DNA of 64,000 nt from assembly GCF_001723175.1 (NCBI RefSeq), contig NC_064651.1:3534001-3598000 (forward strand). The letters run 5' to 3'. The notes beneath the pieces are model-generated. The model did no database searches. It was not told the origin of the DNA and saw only the letters and a program-made list of their open reading frames with translations. The stretch is from Penicillium oxalicum. Taxonomy: Eukaryota > Ascomycota > Eurotiomycetes > Eurotiales > Aspergillaceae. A program made the position numbers and the translations under genes. Shown here in pieces: positions 37,272 to 48,783 of this stretch. How positions within the stretch are numbered: the first letter of the stretch is position 1; every line of letters starts with the position of its first letter.

Positions 37272-38743
37272 TCAAAGTTCAAATTCATGATCGAGCCAAT
37301 GCTTCATGACCATCTTGCCTTCGTTGAACCCCTCTTTGCGCATTCTGACAATAATCGCTGCGTGACTGTGTCGGTGATTATGAATGTAGACGCAATACTT
37401 TCGGAATCCGACGGCATCGAGTGAATCAATAATATCAAATTGATCTTCTTTCAGTGCCAGTGTCGGTGTTTGCTCGAGAAGGTGCCTCGCTTCATGCGAG
37501 TCCCCGTGAGCCATTTCGTCAAGTGCGGAGATGGAAGTCGGGGCGTCTTGATCATTGCTTTGGCATTTCTGCTTCTCGCTTGTGGACTCGGACCGCTCGT
37601 CTTCCTCTCCACTGGAAAGGTAGGATGGCTCTTGGCGAGCGCCCACATTCTCATAGGCCTCTTCCATCACATGCTGAACGTTCTGCATAACCAAGGGTAC
37701 TTTGTACCTTCCGAAGCGCAGACCATTTTTGCCTTCCGAATGCAGTCGAATCCGCCGTTGGCTGCGGATGGTTTGCACCGCGGCATTGGCGAAAAAGATC
37801 GTAATGGCAGGTGGTACCACCAAGACAACGAGGACCCAGAGAGGAACTCGATAGGCGTGCTTCTTGACCTCTTTCCAGAGTTGTGATGACCCCGCTGCAT
37901 CCGACCTTTTTGGCGAATCGGGCAGCAGATAATCGTCCAGGTCGACTATCACATCGTCGTAGCCCTTGACGTACTTGATATTAACCTTCTCGGGATCTTC
38001 AAACGGATTGGTCTTGGAGATGGCCGACGTATAAAACACCACCGTTCTATCGTTGACAATATTCGCATAAACGGACCGGGTTCGGAATCGCTTCAGGCCT
38101 TGAATGAAAATGCTTGAGGGATCCGCCAACACGCTCAACAGAGGTCGACCCGTATCCCGAAAAGTATCGACCATGAACATCTGTTGACCGGACCTTGAAA
38201 CAGTCTTTGATCCCAATGTGTTGTATATCCCGCCCAACGTCCCCTTGAGCGGCGTCCTGGCGCCCACGTGGGGAGTCGCAAAGGTGGTGAAGTTGACCGG
38301 CTCCACCTTGTCCAGCCACCCTGAGGCATGCAACAAGCCGATTGCATATCGAGACACCAGCCCCCCGAAAGAATAACCGACAATGCTTAATTTCTTGATC
38401 GTGAACCCCTTTTGGTCCAGTTGGTCCAGGGTCTCTTCGATCTCGTGCGCTAGGCGCTCGCCCCCAACCTCGACACCGTCATAGGTCCAGTGTCCGCTAT
38501 TGCTTTGGGCGCAATGCACATAAACACTGTCTTCGTCATAGCGCTCTTTGATCGCAGCCGCGACGTAATCTAGGTGTGATGCATTTCCCCAAAGCCTAGA
38601 CTCGGCAAGTATTAGTTCTGTGGTCTGGCCCAGGCGGGACTCTGGCGTCATCGGTCAAGACTCCACTGTTGGTGAACAGGAGAGAGAACTCACCCGTGAA
38701 CTAAGACGCAGAGATGGTCTGCTTTCGATGATGTGGTGGACAT
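37272..38743 (-). CDS. DUF676 alpha/beta-hydrolase lipase (ROG1/LPL1-like putative serine esterase)
   Basis: Two exons, 38743-38694 and 38595-37272, give 457 aa. The spliced start MSTTSSKADHLCVLVHG joins LWGNASHLDYV, restoring the family N-terminus HLCVLVHGLWGN (oxyanion side). The unspliced frame, which reads on to 38651, instead starts inside the 98-bp intron. The nucleophile is Ser92 in VGYSFGGLVSRYA, and FATPHVGARTPL is the usual DUF676 block after it. A hydrophobic stretch VPLWVLVVLVVPPAITIFFA suggests membrane or lipid-droplet association, as for yeast Lpl1 and Rog1. The Ser/Glu-rich tail precedes a conserved end (KYCVYIHNHRHSHAAIIVRM) that probably holds the catalytic His. Likely a phospholipase or monoacylglycerol lipase; substrate not visible. 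Confidence 0.9.
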
Positions 38744-38907
38744 ATCGCTGCTTGCGATGAATCAGTTTTGATTTTTCTTTGCTTCTCTTTCTACGGGGCA
38801 GTAAAGAGCGGCAATGACTCCTTAACAAGCGTTCAACTGAGGTGATGACCTCTTTCAACAGAAGCACTGCCCTTCGGAGATAAGCCTTGGATCCGCCGGG
38901 CTGATTG

Positions 38908-39261
38908 ATGGCCCGGCTCCCGATAAGCCCGCCGATAGACTTTCTGGCCGATCGAGGGCCTGACGATCCAGGCTGAAAAGTCTCGGAGCCTTTTGGGCAA
39001 GGAATACCTGTTGGAGTCATCAGTAAAGCTGACATTGAGAGAATCCAAAAGGTCGCATCAACGATTCTTGTGGACAGAGAGACGGCGGAATGGGACTTCC
39101 AGAACTACGTGCTTGAGATTCTTGATAAGCTGAAGGATGGCTTTGTTCGAGAGGAGGACGATGAAGATTATCGTGAAGTGCGAAGCATTTTGAAGGAGAA
39201 AAGAGGGCGCAATTGTCTAGTAGTCTCATTATATGGAAGCTACTTTCGAAATATGCTTTGA
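38908..39261 (+). pseudogene. Decayed fungal orphan gene (one in-frame stop)
   Basis: ATG at 38908 opens a frame with one TGA at 38974-38976 and then runs to 39261. Past the stop it reads KVSEPFGQGIPVGVIS, KADIERIQKVASTILVDRE, WDFQNYVLEILDKLKDGFV and an acidic tail. This resembles the C-terminal WxCQxYVLxxLDxLE-type pattern seen in many lineage-specific fungal proteins of unknown role; here Cys is Phe. The TGA is in a position (PG-stop-K) where TGG would fit. The true 5' end is uncertain and an upstream exon may be lost. It is convergent, tail to tail, with the next pseudogene, 7 bp away. Confidence 0.45.
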
Positions 39262-39268
39262 CGGCGGC

Positions 39269-40330
39269 TCATACAGCTCTAGTTTGCCTGACTCGATCGA
39301 GAAGCCACCACTGGGCGTACATTTTTGGTGAGACACATTCTGGTAGGTATGAAAACCAGTCATCTTCCTCACAAGGGCTGAGGCAGTTTGTGCACCGCAC
39401 ACATTCATAATAGTCAGGGTAGAAACCGCTATATTCCCAGTCAAGTATCCCAGAAACCATGTACTCGTTATTGTCGGCCAACCCAACCATAATATTGTCC
39501 GGCCTGATATTTCCATGTGTGAAAACGATGCGAGGGCCCGAATGGTTTGTAAGCGATGGTGATAGTCGACGGAGAAACTCCACGAACACGTTGCCGCCTG
39601 GATGCGAGCTCGAGAACAAGAATATCTCAAAATCTTCGAGACTTGTGATAGGCGTCTTGCTCACTCGAACATGTCTCCTGAGATCTCTACAGCCTTCACC
39701 TGCGACTCCTCCCAGAGGAGTCCCTTCTGTAAAGGGAAGCGTTCTCAAATCTGCCAGTATTGTGTTGAGTTAGTTGCTCAGGGAGGTTTTTTGACAAGAG
39801 TCGAGTGTGTGTCAGACTTCCCCAAGCGGCGTAGATCCCATATAACTCAATAATATCAAAGAAATCCCACTCATACGCACTAAGCCGAGAGGTTTTGGTG
39901 CTAGAATATTTGGCATATAACGGTCAAGATATTGTAAAGCGGTATATTCAGTGTAATTCTCCATGTTGCGAACCGCTTTGACAACGACTTTTGCTAAGCA
40001 TTTAAACACCCCTTTTTGTCGAGCAAAGGGGGCTTTTCAAAGAATTTCACTGCTCTTGAGAGCTTCGAACAGCCTTTGAGAGAGTCCGACCGGCAACCCT
40101 ACCGCAGTTTGTGACACCGGCTCGATTAACTTTGCAACCGCATTCGAAAGAGGAAACACAATTTCAACCGGGTCCGATAGGCAAAGGGATCGTCGGATGT
40201 CTTCATCAGCCTTGACAAGACCCGGTGGATTATATTCAGTTTGCTCTGGCAGATGATGATGCGAGTTATGCCAATGAGGAGAGACTGCATTGCGGTATTG
40301 CGGTGCTTACTCGGGGAGCTTTCAATTGGT
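39269..40330 (-). pseudogene. Aminoglycoside-phosphotransferase (APH)-like kinase pseudogene, at least four in-frame stops
   Basis: A continuous minus-strand frame is interrupted by TAA 40307-40309, TGA 40037-40039, TGA 39812-39814 and TAA 39770-39772, and ends at 39269. Readable parts are HHLPEQTEYNPPGLVKADED, EIVFPLSNAVAKLIEPVSQT, AVGLPVGLSQRLFEALKSSE, VVVKAVRNMENYTEYTAL (Lys of the ATP site), LAPKPLGLVRMSGISLIL, the catalytic block FTHGNIRPDNIMVG and the metal block LDWEYSGFYPDYYE. Fungal APH proteins normally have HGDxxPxN; here the catalytic Asp is Asn, a G-to-A change. All four stops are explained by C:G to T:A transitions. The 5' end is unclear, with another stop (TGA) near 40322. It was once a typical fungal phosphotransferase-family gene and is now dead. 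Confidence 0.75.
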
Positions 40331-41659
40331 TTTCTTATTTCCATCAGAGGTTGCAGATATTCCGAGGGGAATTGCTCGGCCAGGTTGATCTCCGGATCTT
40401 TCATGACTGCGGCTTGTAGCTTTTTCAATATATGGGCATTGAACCTCGCGGCTCTGGACTCGCTGGCAGGTTGAGCGCCCTCTAAGTCGGATGCCCCTTT
40501 TTTCTGCCATCTTCCAAGACAGCAATTTGAAGTTTCACGATTAAGAAACAGAATATAATTCGGAACGGATAATAATCTAGGATGAGTGAGAAATAGGAGG
40601 GTGCTTCATTAGTTGTTGCTGTGGCCTCTGGCGCAGGACTAGTCAGCCAACTTGAATGAAATCGCTGCTTTGTCACTCGTCAACACGGTATATCACGCGT
40701 TCTGAACTCGATTTGTCAAGGGAAACAAATGACCACAGAGACCACATGGCGATTGTGGCGCCCGCCAAAACATACAGAGACATCCTACAACAGCGACATG
40801 GAATTTAGACTTTTTAGTTTTTAAGCCCTCCTAGGAACGAGTCAGACTTGGCAAAAACATTTATGATTACGAAGATCAGTCGCCAAGTATGAATTTGTCA
40901 CTATATGGGATTTGTCTCGTTGACAGACCTCCATTTCAGCAGCATCGCAATATTTTGCCTACATTTTTCACGTTCATGATTCTGGCCAGTCAAGGCTTTG
41001 GGTAGTGCGTGTAGGTGATCAAACGGGCAGTAGTCAGGTCACGGAACTACTATACTAGGAGCGAAATGCTGACTCTCCCGTCTCAGCAAGTTCGGAACCT
41101 AAGGATTCAGGCACCCATCCCGTTTCTTAAGGCCGCAGAGGGTGCCGCTATCAAACTCAGGGGTGCTCACAGTCCCCTTGAAATCGTGGGCTGATTAGGT
41201 TTGCCATGTTTGCTGCCTTTGACTCCACTCAAAGCAGCGAGATCCACTTTTGTTGATCGACATCTCTTTGTGCCTTCGACCATCCTCGAGAATCTCGCGG
41301 GCAGACAACACCTCACCTTCATCAACACAAACAACCACCAACCCGCTCATACATGAGTGACTGTATTTCCTCGAATCTTCCTCCAAGAGCTATTACGCAT
41401 GATCGATTTGGGTAAAGCTGCTGGGATCAGCATTACAACTTTCATCTGCATCTTTACCACTGCATGGAGAGCGCCTCGACGTGGGGCCCACCTGTTTGAG
41501 CAACTGAGCTAATTATCTGTTGTTGTGGAACTGCTGTTCCAGATTGTTGACTCTCATTCTCGGCCTGGTTATTAGCGTGATGCTCAACAGACGCCGTTGC
41601 AGAGCCCAGAATTGGTGAATCTCTTACTTTTTGTCTGGCGCCTCAGCGACTTGCCCACC
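40331..41659. other. Intergenic region between APH pseudogene and REX3
   Basis: About 1.3 kb, AT-richer than the core regions. It may contain the eroded 5' part of the APH pseudogene up to about 40530. No supported gene. The REX3 promoter and leader lie at the right end. Confidence 0.5.
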
Positions 41660-43597
41660 ATGTTCACGACTCTTGGCCTCTTCGCGGGGGTGGCGTGCCC
41701 CCAGGGAGATGGCTGCTCTCTATTAAATTGCTTGTTCTCACACGCAAGTCGTCTCACGGGCGCAAGGAATAGCTCTTCCGTCACAATGGCAGTGTCACAA
41801 CCAGCCGAAGCTCATCCCCGGAAGAAGCTCAAAACCTCAGAGACAACCAATTTAGCCGTTTCGCCGAGCTCACTGCCACCGCCTCAAAAAGTACCAGTCC
41901 GTGCAAGTGCGGCAATTCAGAGCTCAACTCAAAAGCCAAGTCGCCATAGCACTTTGCAAAAGCCTTCTCCTGCTCAAAGAGCTTCAGCTCTGTCGCCACA
42001 CCCGACTGCACAAGCTCCGAGCGTCAAAGATACTGACAGCAAGCTTGCTTCTCAGCCAAAGTCGTCCCAGCTTCCACCTCGAAAGGCACCGAAGGAAAGC
42101 CTCAACCCACGGATGCTTCCCAAAGCCCCAGCTTCTCATGCCAGCCGTACTGCCATTCTGAAGAAACTGCATTCTGTCATTGTTTCCAATAATGAGAAGC
42201 TGTTTCGGAGCAAAAGCCACCCTAACGAGTCATTAATTCTCACGCCTGACGAATTGATCACGATGGCGTTGGACGATGAAGAATCTACGGCTAAGAGCAA
42301 CCCAGATCTTTATTCTAATGTGATCAAACTTCGAATAGTGAAGCTGTCGAAGATGAGCGAAGATGACTGGGCCAAGGAGGTAATGAATCATCTGAACGCA
42401 CGGTACTACCACGTTCCCACATCAAAGTCGCCTTCGGATCAGCCCAAGACAATAGAGACGGGCCTCACTGTTAAACAAGAAATCGCACTTGTTGTGCACA
42501 TGATCACTCCACTGGATGGCCTAGAGGAGCACGGCTATGTCACCAAGGCTCCAACACATGCAGAGATAGAGGCTGCCAAACAAGGTGTCGCTGACTCGAA
42601 AGGATGGGAGAAGTGTGACCGCTGTGCGAGCCGTTTCCAGGTGTTTCCGGGTCGTCGTGAAGATGGTACTTTGACCACGGGCGGGCAGTGTGTTTATCAC
42701 CCAAATCGGCCCATCGTTCCACCTCGCAAGAGGACCGACAATTACACCGGATCTTCGGATCCGTACTTTCCTTGTTGTGGCGAGTCCATCGGTGCTTCGG
42801 TCGGCTGCACCAAAGCTGCTCATCACGTCTTCAAGATCTCGGAACCCAAACGCCTCGCTTCTATCCTCCAGTTTGAGACAACTCCTCCACAGCCGGGCAA
42901 GGGACCCCTGAACCCGGTATGCTTCGACTGCGAGATGGGTTATACCACCCAGGGTCTCGAGCTCATCCGCCTCACGGCTGTTAGTTGGCCTGAAGGCCAT
43001 GGGCTTCTCGACGTCCTGGTCCGCCCTATAGGTGAGATCCTGGACCTCAACTCGCGGTTCTCGGGGGTTTTCCCCGAGCATTTCGTCACCGCGGTCCCCT
43101 ACGGCACACAACCTGTCTCTCCGGCTGTTGATGGGGCTTCTGAGAGGAAGGAACTGGGGCAAACGCCGATGCAAGTGGTAGATTCACCTGCTGCAGCGCG
43201 TTCCCTTTTGTTTGCATTACTTCAGCCTGAGACTCCGCTCATCGGCCACGCCATTGAGAACGACCTGAATGTTTGCCGGATCATTCACCCCACAATCATC
43301 GACACGGTCATTCTATACCCCGCGCCGAGAGGTGGTCTGCCCAATCGCATGGGCCTGAGAACACTTGCTCGAAGATACCTCTCTCGCGACATCCAGACGG
43401 GAGGTGACAAGGGTCACGATTCCAAGGAAGACGCCATCGCGACGGGAGACTTGGTACGGCGTTTGATCGGAGACTCGTGGAAGAGTCACAAACAATTCGG
43501 GTGGCGATTTGAGGGGGACCGCTTGATAGCTCCGCCGGACAAAGACAAGTATTCGCGGAGCAAACAAGGAATCTGTAACATCAAGGCGGGAACCTAG
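41660..43597 (+). CDS. rex3: RNA exonuclease 3 (REX3-like, DEDDh family)
   Basis: An intronless gene of 645 aa. The start at ATG 41660 gives [19 protein letters not shown] followed by LLNCLFSH, the short CCCH-like Cys/His N-terminus typical of fungal REX3; the frame is open for 21 codons upstream but without that feature. A disordered Pro/Ser/Lys region spans about 40-170. The DEDDh nuclease is complete: [12 protein letters not shown] (D423, E425), [13 protein letters not shown] (D535) and [14 protein letters not shown] (H586, D591). A Cys/His cluster ([29 protein letters not shown]) precedes the nuclease and is likely zinc-binding. REX3 trims 3' ends of RNase MRP RNA and helps other Rex nucleases mature U5 snRNA and RNase P RNA in the nucleus. 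Confidence 0.93.
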   Translation: MFTTLGLFAGVACPQGDGCSLLNCLFSHASRLTGARNSSSVTMAVSQPAEAHPRKKLKTSETTNLAVSPSSLPPPQKVPVRASAAIQSSTQKPSRHSTLQKPSPAQRASALSPHPTAQAPSVKDTDSKLASQPKSSQLPPRKAPKESLNPRMLPKAPASHASRTAILKKLHSVIVSNNEKLFRSKSHPNESLILTPDELITMALDDEESTAKSNPDLYSNVIKLRIVKLSKMSEDDWAKEVMNHLNARYYHVPTSKSPSDQPKTIETGLTVKQEIALVVHMITPLDGLEEHGYVTKAPTHAEIEAAKQGVADSKGWEKCDRCASRFQVFPGRREDGTLTTGGQCVYHPNRPIVPPRKRTDNYTGSSDPYFPCCGESIGASVGCTKAAHHVFKISEPKRLASILQFETTPPQPGKGPLNPVCFDCEMGYTTQGLELIRLTAVSWPEGHGLLDVLVRPIGEILDLNSRFSGVFPEHFVTAVPYGTQPVSPAVDGASERKELGQTPMQVVDSPAAARSLLFALLQPETPLIGHAIENDLNVCRIIHPTIIDTVILYPAPRGGLPNRMGLRTLARRYLSRDIQTGGDKGHDSKEDAIATGDLVRRLIGDSWKSHKQFGWRFEGDRLIAPPDKDKYSRSKQGICNIKAGT

Positions 43598-44189
43598 GTC
43601 GCAAAGCCAAGCAAGGTAGATGGACGCCCGTCACTTGTCAATGAGGAGTATTAGACATCCATAGAAGACAAGATTCTAGGAGATATCACTGGAGATGACG
43701 GATGCGATTAAAGGAGCCCAGTTTTGAAACCACGCAATTACACTACCCGGCCGTCAGCCAAAAAAAAATATGAGCGAGGCCCGCTTGGACAAGATGAGAA
43801 AGTAAGAAGAGCCGGCCAGAGGCGTGGGCGTGGGTCTAGGCCCAAATCCGGCTCGAAGTAATAAACGTCATGTTCTTCTTGCTTAAGCATAAACAGTTTA
43901 CTGGGAAATTGAGACTGAAAAGGTCGTATATCATGCAGCGTTTCGCATAGTCGAATCTCATTTATGTACTCGAAGGAGATTGCGAAGCAGAGCGACAGGG
44001 TATAAACTTTTTTTGGTTCATAGGCTACAATCAAGTAGTCTAGTCTATTCCCACGCATCACTCAACGACAGAACGTCGCGATCCTCACAATATGATTCGG
44101 CGGTAATCCAACCAACTCAACATGCGAATGAAACCCCATATTCGTTCGATCGATCAAAGCGTAGCAGGTCGAAAGCCATTGGAGTTAAT
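43598..44189. other. Intergenic, convergent 3' flanks of REX3 and RPL22
   Basis: About 590 bp of AT-rich 3' flank. No supported coding sequence. Confidence 0.6.
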
Positions 44190-44980
44190 TTACTCCTCAT
44201 CCTCCTCAGCCTCGTCGTTGACGACGTTGTAGAAGCGGAGCTCGTAGACACCCTTGGAGGTGGAGACGACGCGGAGCCAGTCACGGAGCTGCTGCTTCTT
44301 GAGGTACTTCTTGGTCCTGGATGGGTTGAGAAAGATAATCGGTCAGTGAACAATCCAGAGCTGAGTTGTTGCTACGGGCAAATTGCGTGGCGGCGAGCGT
44401 GATGGCGGAAGCTGGCGAAAAACATACAGGTACTTGAGGTAGCGACCGGAGAAGGGGATGTGAGCAACGACCTCGATCTTGCCCTCGCCAGCCTGGGAGA
44501 TGACAACGCTGTCACCCAGGTTGCCGACGCGGCCCTCGACCTTGATGCGGTCGTGGAGGAACTTCTCGAAGGCGGAGACATCGAAGATCTTGTCAGAGGC
44601 GGGCTGAGAAGCATTGATGATGTACTGGTCGAGGCGAGAGTATGTTAGACTGTTTCTCTCTCTAAACATCGCCGTTTAATCAAGTCAGATAAGACTGGAT
44701 TGTGAAACGTACCTTCTTGGTCACCTTCTGAGCCTTGCGGCCACGAGCCTATTGCCAATGGAAAAATCTAATTAGCCTACTGCTCCATTGTCTTTGGAAA
44801 GCCCCAAAAGCAGTCGCAAGTGACTTGGAAGTCAACCACAACGAGCGCTGCGTGGGTAGATTTTTCAATACCCAGTAGCGCACATTTTGTTGAAGATCTC
44901 CAAGCCAATCGAGGCTGACATTCTGGGGGAACAGCAAAGCGATTTGGGGACTTCTTTCAACGTACAGCAGCGGGAGCCAT
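44190..44980 (-). CDS. rpl22: 60S ribosomal protein L22 (eL22)
   Basis: Four exons on the minus strand (44980-44966, 44748-44713, 44624-44428, 44316-44190) give 124 aa: MAPAA, then [12 protein letters not shown], then [20 protein letters not shown], ending in [10 protein letters not shown] and an acidic tail NDEAEEDEE. The blocks [20 protein letters not shown] and [14 protein letters not shown] are diagnostic of eL22, an RNA-binding protein of the large ribosomal subunit. All junctions keep frame. The third exon uses the acceptor CTCGACCAG, not the nearer AACAG, which would read into a stop. A 217-bp intron after only five codons is typical of fungal ribosomal protein genes. Promoter boxes are listed separately. 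Confidence 0.96.
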
Positions 44981-46005
44981 TGTGAATGATTGGGGGGGGG
45001 AGGTGGGTGAATTGGGGAGAGTTGAAGTTGGTCGCAAAGAGGTGATTATCCTGCGCCGGCGAGAGGGATGGTCGAGAGAAAGGCTGAATTTGCGATGGTG
45101 GAGCCCATTTTGCCCTCCAAATTCGCCAGTATCCGTCCGCCGTGGAGGGAGCTAATCCTATTCCGGTCGGTAGAAGGGCTTGGGGCTCTCAATGGTCATG
45201 TGATTCTCTCAGCATCACATGACGTGGCGGGTCTATATCGCACCGGCTGTCGGTGTAGATAAGCACGTGACATCACATGATGCTTGTTTGCTCTCTCACT
45301 TAGCTTCTATTGGACCGCTTAATCGACGCTAGTAAATGGGAAGGGGTGGATCCATCTCTGAGAAGGTATAAATACAGACTCCCCCAAGCCGTCCTTCCTC
45401 TTCTTTTTTTCTTCTCCAGCTCTCTTTGCCAATTGGCTTAGATCAAGTGTAGTATCTGTTCTTTTCAGTTTAATCTCTGAAAGTTTTCTGTCAAAGAAAA
45501 CACATTGATTATTCTCATTTTTGGATCTCGCGACTTGGCCTCTGTGCTTGCGCATGCCTCGTCGCACAGTGTCATCGGGCTTACACTACCCCGATCGACG
45601 CGAACCCCCTTTTTCATCATTCGGTCGGCTTGTCTGACCTCATGGAGAAGAAGCATAAAATCATATTCCCTTTTGCACACCCTGCCTTCATCTGCTCAGC
45701 GATGCCAAATATTGTCGCACCTCATGGCTGGGCCCGACTTGACGGTCTGTTGATCTTATAGTCCCTTCCTTTCTCTCACACCATCTACATGCCGTGTGTG
45801 TAGTCGTCCTGGTCCCCTGCGCCAGTGTTTAGGGCGCCTCCCGTTAGGCACCTCTCAAATCTCGGTTTGTTTACCACATGCATGTTGATCTATTTAGCTC
45901 GAGGCGCTTACTAGTCCCCCTCGCCATGAAATCAAGTGAATTCGTCTACCGATGGGTGTCATGCCACTCTCTTTGGAATGAGGTAGACCCCGAAATTGTT
46001 CATGT
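44981..46005. other. Intergenic region upstream of RPL22, up to the transposon
   Basis: About 1 kb. It contains the RPL22 promoter with four E-box-like palindromes (45196-45280). The rest (45380-46000) shows no supported gene; frames at 45465-45753 and 45878-46066 are featureless. Confidence 0.55.
45196..45280. promoter_or_regulatory. Cluster of four TCAyrTGA / CACGTG palindromic boxes upstream of RPL22
   Basis: TCATGTGA at 45196-45203, TCACATGA at 45215-45222, CACGTGA at 45264-45270 and TCACATGA at 45273-45280, all 215-300 bp upstream of the RPL22 start. Such E-box-type palindromes bind bHLH or Cbf1-like factors in fungi. Four in 85 bp is far above chance, but the factor is not known. Confidence 0.55.
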
Positions 46006-46071
46006 ACAGTACTTTTCGAAATCAGTTATACCTCCACACTCTTGCGACTTCAATTCCGGAAAATAAATCCG
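46006..46071 (+). repeat. Left terminal inverted repeat
   Basis: Begins ACAGTA, continues TTTTCGAAATCAGTTATACC and ends GGAAAATAAATCCG. It matches the reverse complement of 51884-51949 at 60 of 66 positions. Five of the six mismatches are transitions or lie in one 5-bp patch. Confidence 0.85.
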
Positions 46072-46386
46072 CTATATGTGAGCTCTGATTGGATCAGGTA
46101 TTTCAGGCTTCATTGCAGACCGCTTTCTAGAATGGTCGCTGTATTTTATAATACAATAATCATACCGCAGTGGGTGTATTTTACACGAAACTTTCATACA
46201 CACGCTACCTCTCCGGCTCCTCCTTTCCCCGTTCACCAGTCAACAACTTCCCGACACATCGCAATTACAAGTCTTCCCAGTTTTAGCACGGATTTATTTC
46301 AAAGCGATTTGGTTCCAAGACTCTCCCCTGCGAAGCTCGTTCTCATACGTGATATAATAGAGAGCTAGTCCTTCACCACATCTGAA

Positions 46387-47298
46387 ATGGCCGAACAGGC
46401 TGAATGCAACAAGCTAACCATCATCAATATCCGCAGAAGCTTACGACAATTTCGAAGCATTTATGCCCCTCAAACCCGAGTAGGTCGGAAATGAACTGTG
46501 ACACCCCAGATGATTGAAGCCCTCTGTGATCATCTATTTGAGAAACCTAGCTTGTACCTCGATAAGATAGCTATATTCCTTTGGGATAAGTTTCAGACTA
46601 TGGTTACAACCTCCAGCATTCAGAGAGCCCTTGTCGCTAAGGGTTGGTCGAAAAAAACTGCACGGCAACATACGAGAGAGCAAAATACTGGTCTACGAGA
46701 TTATTATCTGCATAATCTGTCCGACTTCAAATCGTGCCACCTCATATATATCGATGAATCTAGATGTAACAAACGCGTTAGGTTCAGACGGACAGGTTGG
46801 GCATCACTTAGCAAGGCCCCTTTGCAAGTAACGCAATTCCACCGTGACCAGAGATACCAGATATTGCTAGCGTATGCACAGGATAGGATTGTTCTCTCGC
46901 GTGTCTTCCGCGGTGCTACGGATACAACCGTATTCGAAGACTTTATAGCCCAGTTACTTCACTACTGCGGGAGATAGCCAGAACCTAAATCTGTCCTCGT
47001 TATAGATAACGCGTCCTTTCACCGGTCAGGGCGACTTGTAAGAATGTGTGAAGACGCAGGGGTGAAGCTAATCTATTTACCACCGTACTCGCTGGACCTG
47101 AACCCAATCGAAGAGTTTTTTGCTGAACTAAAGGGATTCATTCGGCGTAACTGGACTTACTACGAAAAGGACCCCGAGAGAGGATTTACCGCCTTCCTTA
47201 AATGGTGTATCAGTGTGGTAGGGGCAAAGGAAGAGAGTGCTAGAGGGCATTTTCGACATGCAGGGTTGAAGATCGAACAAGTCTCAGGAAGTTGTTAG
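46387..47298 (+). pseudogene. Tc1/mariner (IS630-type) DDE transposase, two in-frame stops
   Basis: One continuous frame of 304 codons from ATG 46387 to the stop at 47296-47298, broken by TGA 46492-46494 and TAG 46975-46977. After an N-terminal helix-turn-helix-like part (TVTPQMIEALCDHLF, SSIQRALVAKGWSKKTARQH) it has the DDE catalytic triad in LIYIDESRC, VLVIDNASFH and PPYSLDLNPIEEFFAELK, the IS630/Tc1 superfamily arrangement. Both stops fit single transitions (CGA to TGA; TGG to TAG, as CGRWPEPKS would be expected). No frameshift is seen, so inactivation looks recent and by point mutation only. It cannot make an active transposase as read, unless suppressed. Confidence 0.85.
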
Positions 47299-47338
47299 GC
47301 CCGAGCTAGGATCAAGTTTCACGAACAGTCAGCCTAAC

Positions 47339-48783
47339 CTACTCATTAAACCACGGGTCATCGAGGATCTGCCTCGCTGATGCTCTTGCCGACGGTTCAA
47401 AACACAACAATCTTCCAATGATTTCTCCCAGCTTTGTTATATCCTCTCTTGTGAGATCAGGGGTCCGGCGTCCATCAAAATACACTTCTTCCAGCCATTC
47501 GTGCAGGTTGGGCCCGGGGCTTTCCGCGGTCACGTCCCCTTTATCCATGGTATCCCATATCTTTTGCCATCTTTTAGGCAGATCATCACTCGCCATCTCT
47601 TGCATTTGACTGATGAGAATTGGGGTCGTTATTAGAAAGGTGTCAAAAGGTGGCTGGCCCGTGAAAAGTTCAAAGAGCTGTCATAGTTCTCAATTCAGTC
47701 ATGTATAGCGTTGGGACTTCAGTCACTTCACGTACCATGCAGCCCATACTCCACAAGTCAACGTGATGATCAATTGGATCCTGGAATAGAACTTCGGGTG
47801 CCCGAACTGGTAAAGGTGTGTGCAGCGTGTGAGGAGCGGCATTACATAAAAATGATTCTCCGAAGTCAATTATTTTGATCGACTGAGTCGAGTTCCAAGA
47901 ACGTGTTCGATATGAGGTGGGCTTCACGATATACTTCGGCACGCCGAACTCGAGGTCTTTCCCATCGTGCCTCTGGACACGGCCTATTTCAGGTTTTCCT
48001 AAAATCTCAAAGAAAACGTCTTCGGTCACCTTATCCATGCAACGCATGGTAAAGGCCAAATTGCGAGTGTGCAAATCTACTTTAGGTGAGAATTGTACGG
48101 ATTTTCCCTAAGTGAGTGAGTTACAGTACCTCCATGTCCAATATTTCGTTGGTGTAAATCATTAAGCCCGGCAAGACTTTGCTTAGCAATGATTTTGGCA
48201 AGCCCTCCAGGGAGTCTCCTACCAGTAAAATGGGCATCAATCACGTCCGGAATGTTTGGCCCCAAAAGCTCATAAACGAGGCATTTGTGAAATCCATTTG
48301 GGCCCGTTAGGTCGAAATCATCGAGCAACTGCACCACATGCGTCGGACTAGGGTGATAAGATGCCAATTCCCTCATGGTTTGGAGTTCTCGCGTCTCCCC
48401 ATCATGTTCCTGTTCTGCAACGGAAATCTTCACAGCGACGTAAGTCTCTGTCCTGCAAGCGTATATTTTGATTAGCTGGGACTACCATCCGTTACACTTT
48501 GTATGTATTACCTGTGATCTCTCGCCGCCCAAACTGTCGAGTAACCACCCCATCCTAATTTATGCAACACCTTATACATTCCAGCTTTAAGGCATTCTCC
48601 TAAGGTGACTGGGTGGTAACCGCCTTGTCGGTAGCGATGAAGTGGCTCCGCTTCAATTGGGCAAATATAGGTAGGCTGATCCATCGGGCTCTTGTCGGCA
48701 TTGGTAGACATGAACTTCTGGAAAATGCAAGAACTTCTCAAGGGAACAATACGTCTAGGTAGAGAGGAGGCGATGTTCCTCAT
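47339..48783 (-). CDS. SRPK-like serine/threonine protein kinase
   Basis: Four exons on the minus strand (48783-48512, 48452-48130, 48076-47736, 47677-47339) give 424 aa with an intact frame. All kinase landmarks are present: glycine loop LGWGGYSTVWAA, VAVKIS with Lys99, catalytic GHGDLHTRNLAF (D199, N204) restored exactly by a splice, DFG in IKIIDFGESF (D269) and the APE motif in VRAPEVLF. The HGDLHxxN loop and the linker before DFG are those of fungal SRPK kinases, a family expanded in Eurotiomycetes; classic SRPKs phosphorylate SR proteins. The N-terminus MRNIASSLPRRIVPLRSS is basic and could be a mitochondrial presequence. Start at ATG 48783. It ends 40 bp from the transposase stop and is divergent from the small gene at 49206. 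Unlike its neighbours it has no disabling mutation. Confidence 0.9.

Noticed and set aside
47299..47338. Search for a right inverted repeat directly after the transposase
   Set aside because: The 40 bp before the kinase 3' end contain no match to the repeat; the only match is at 51884-51949.
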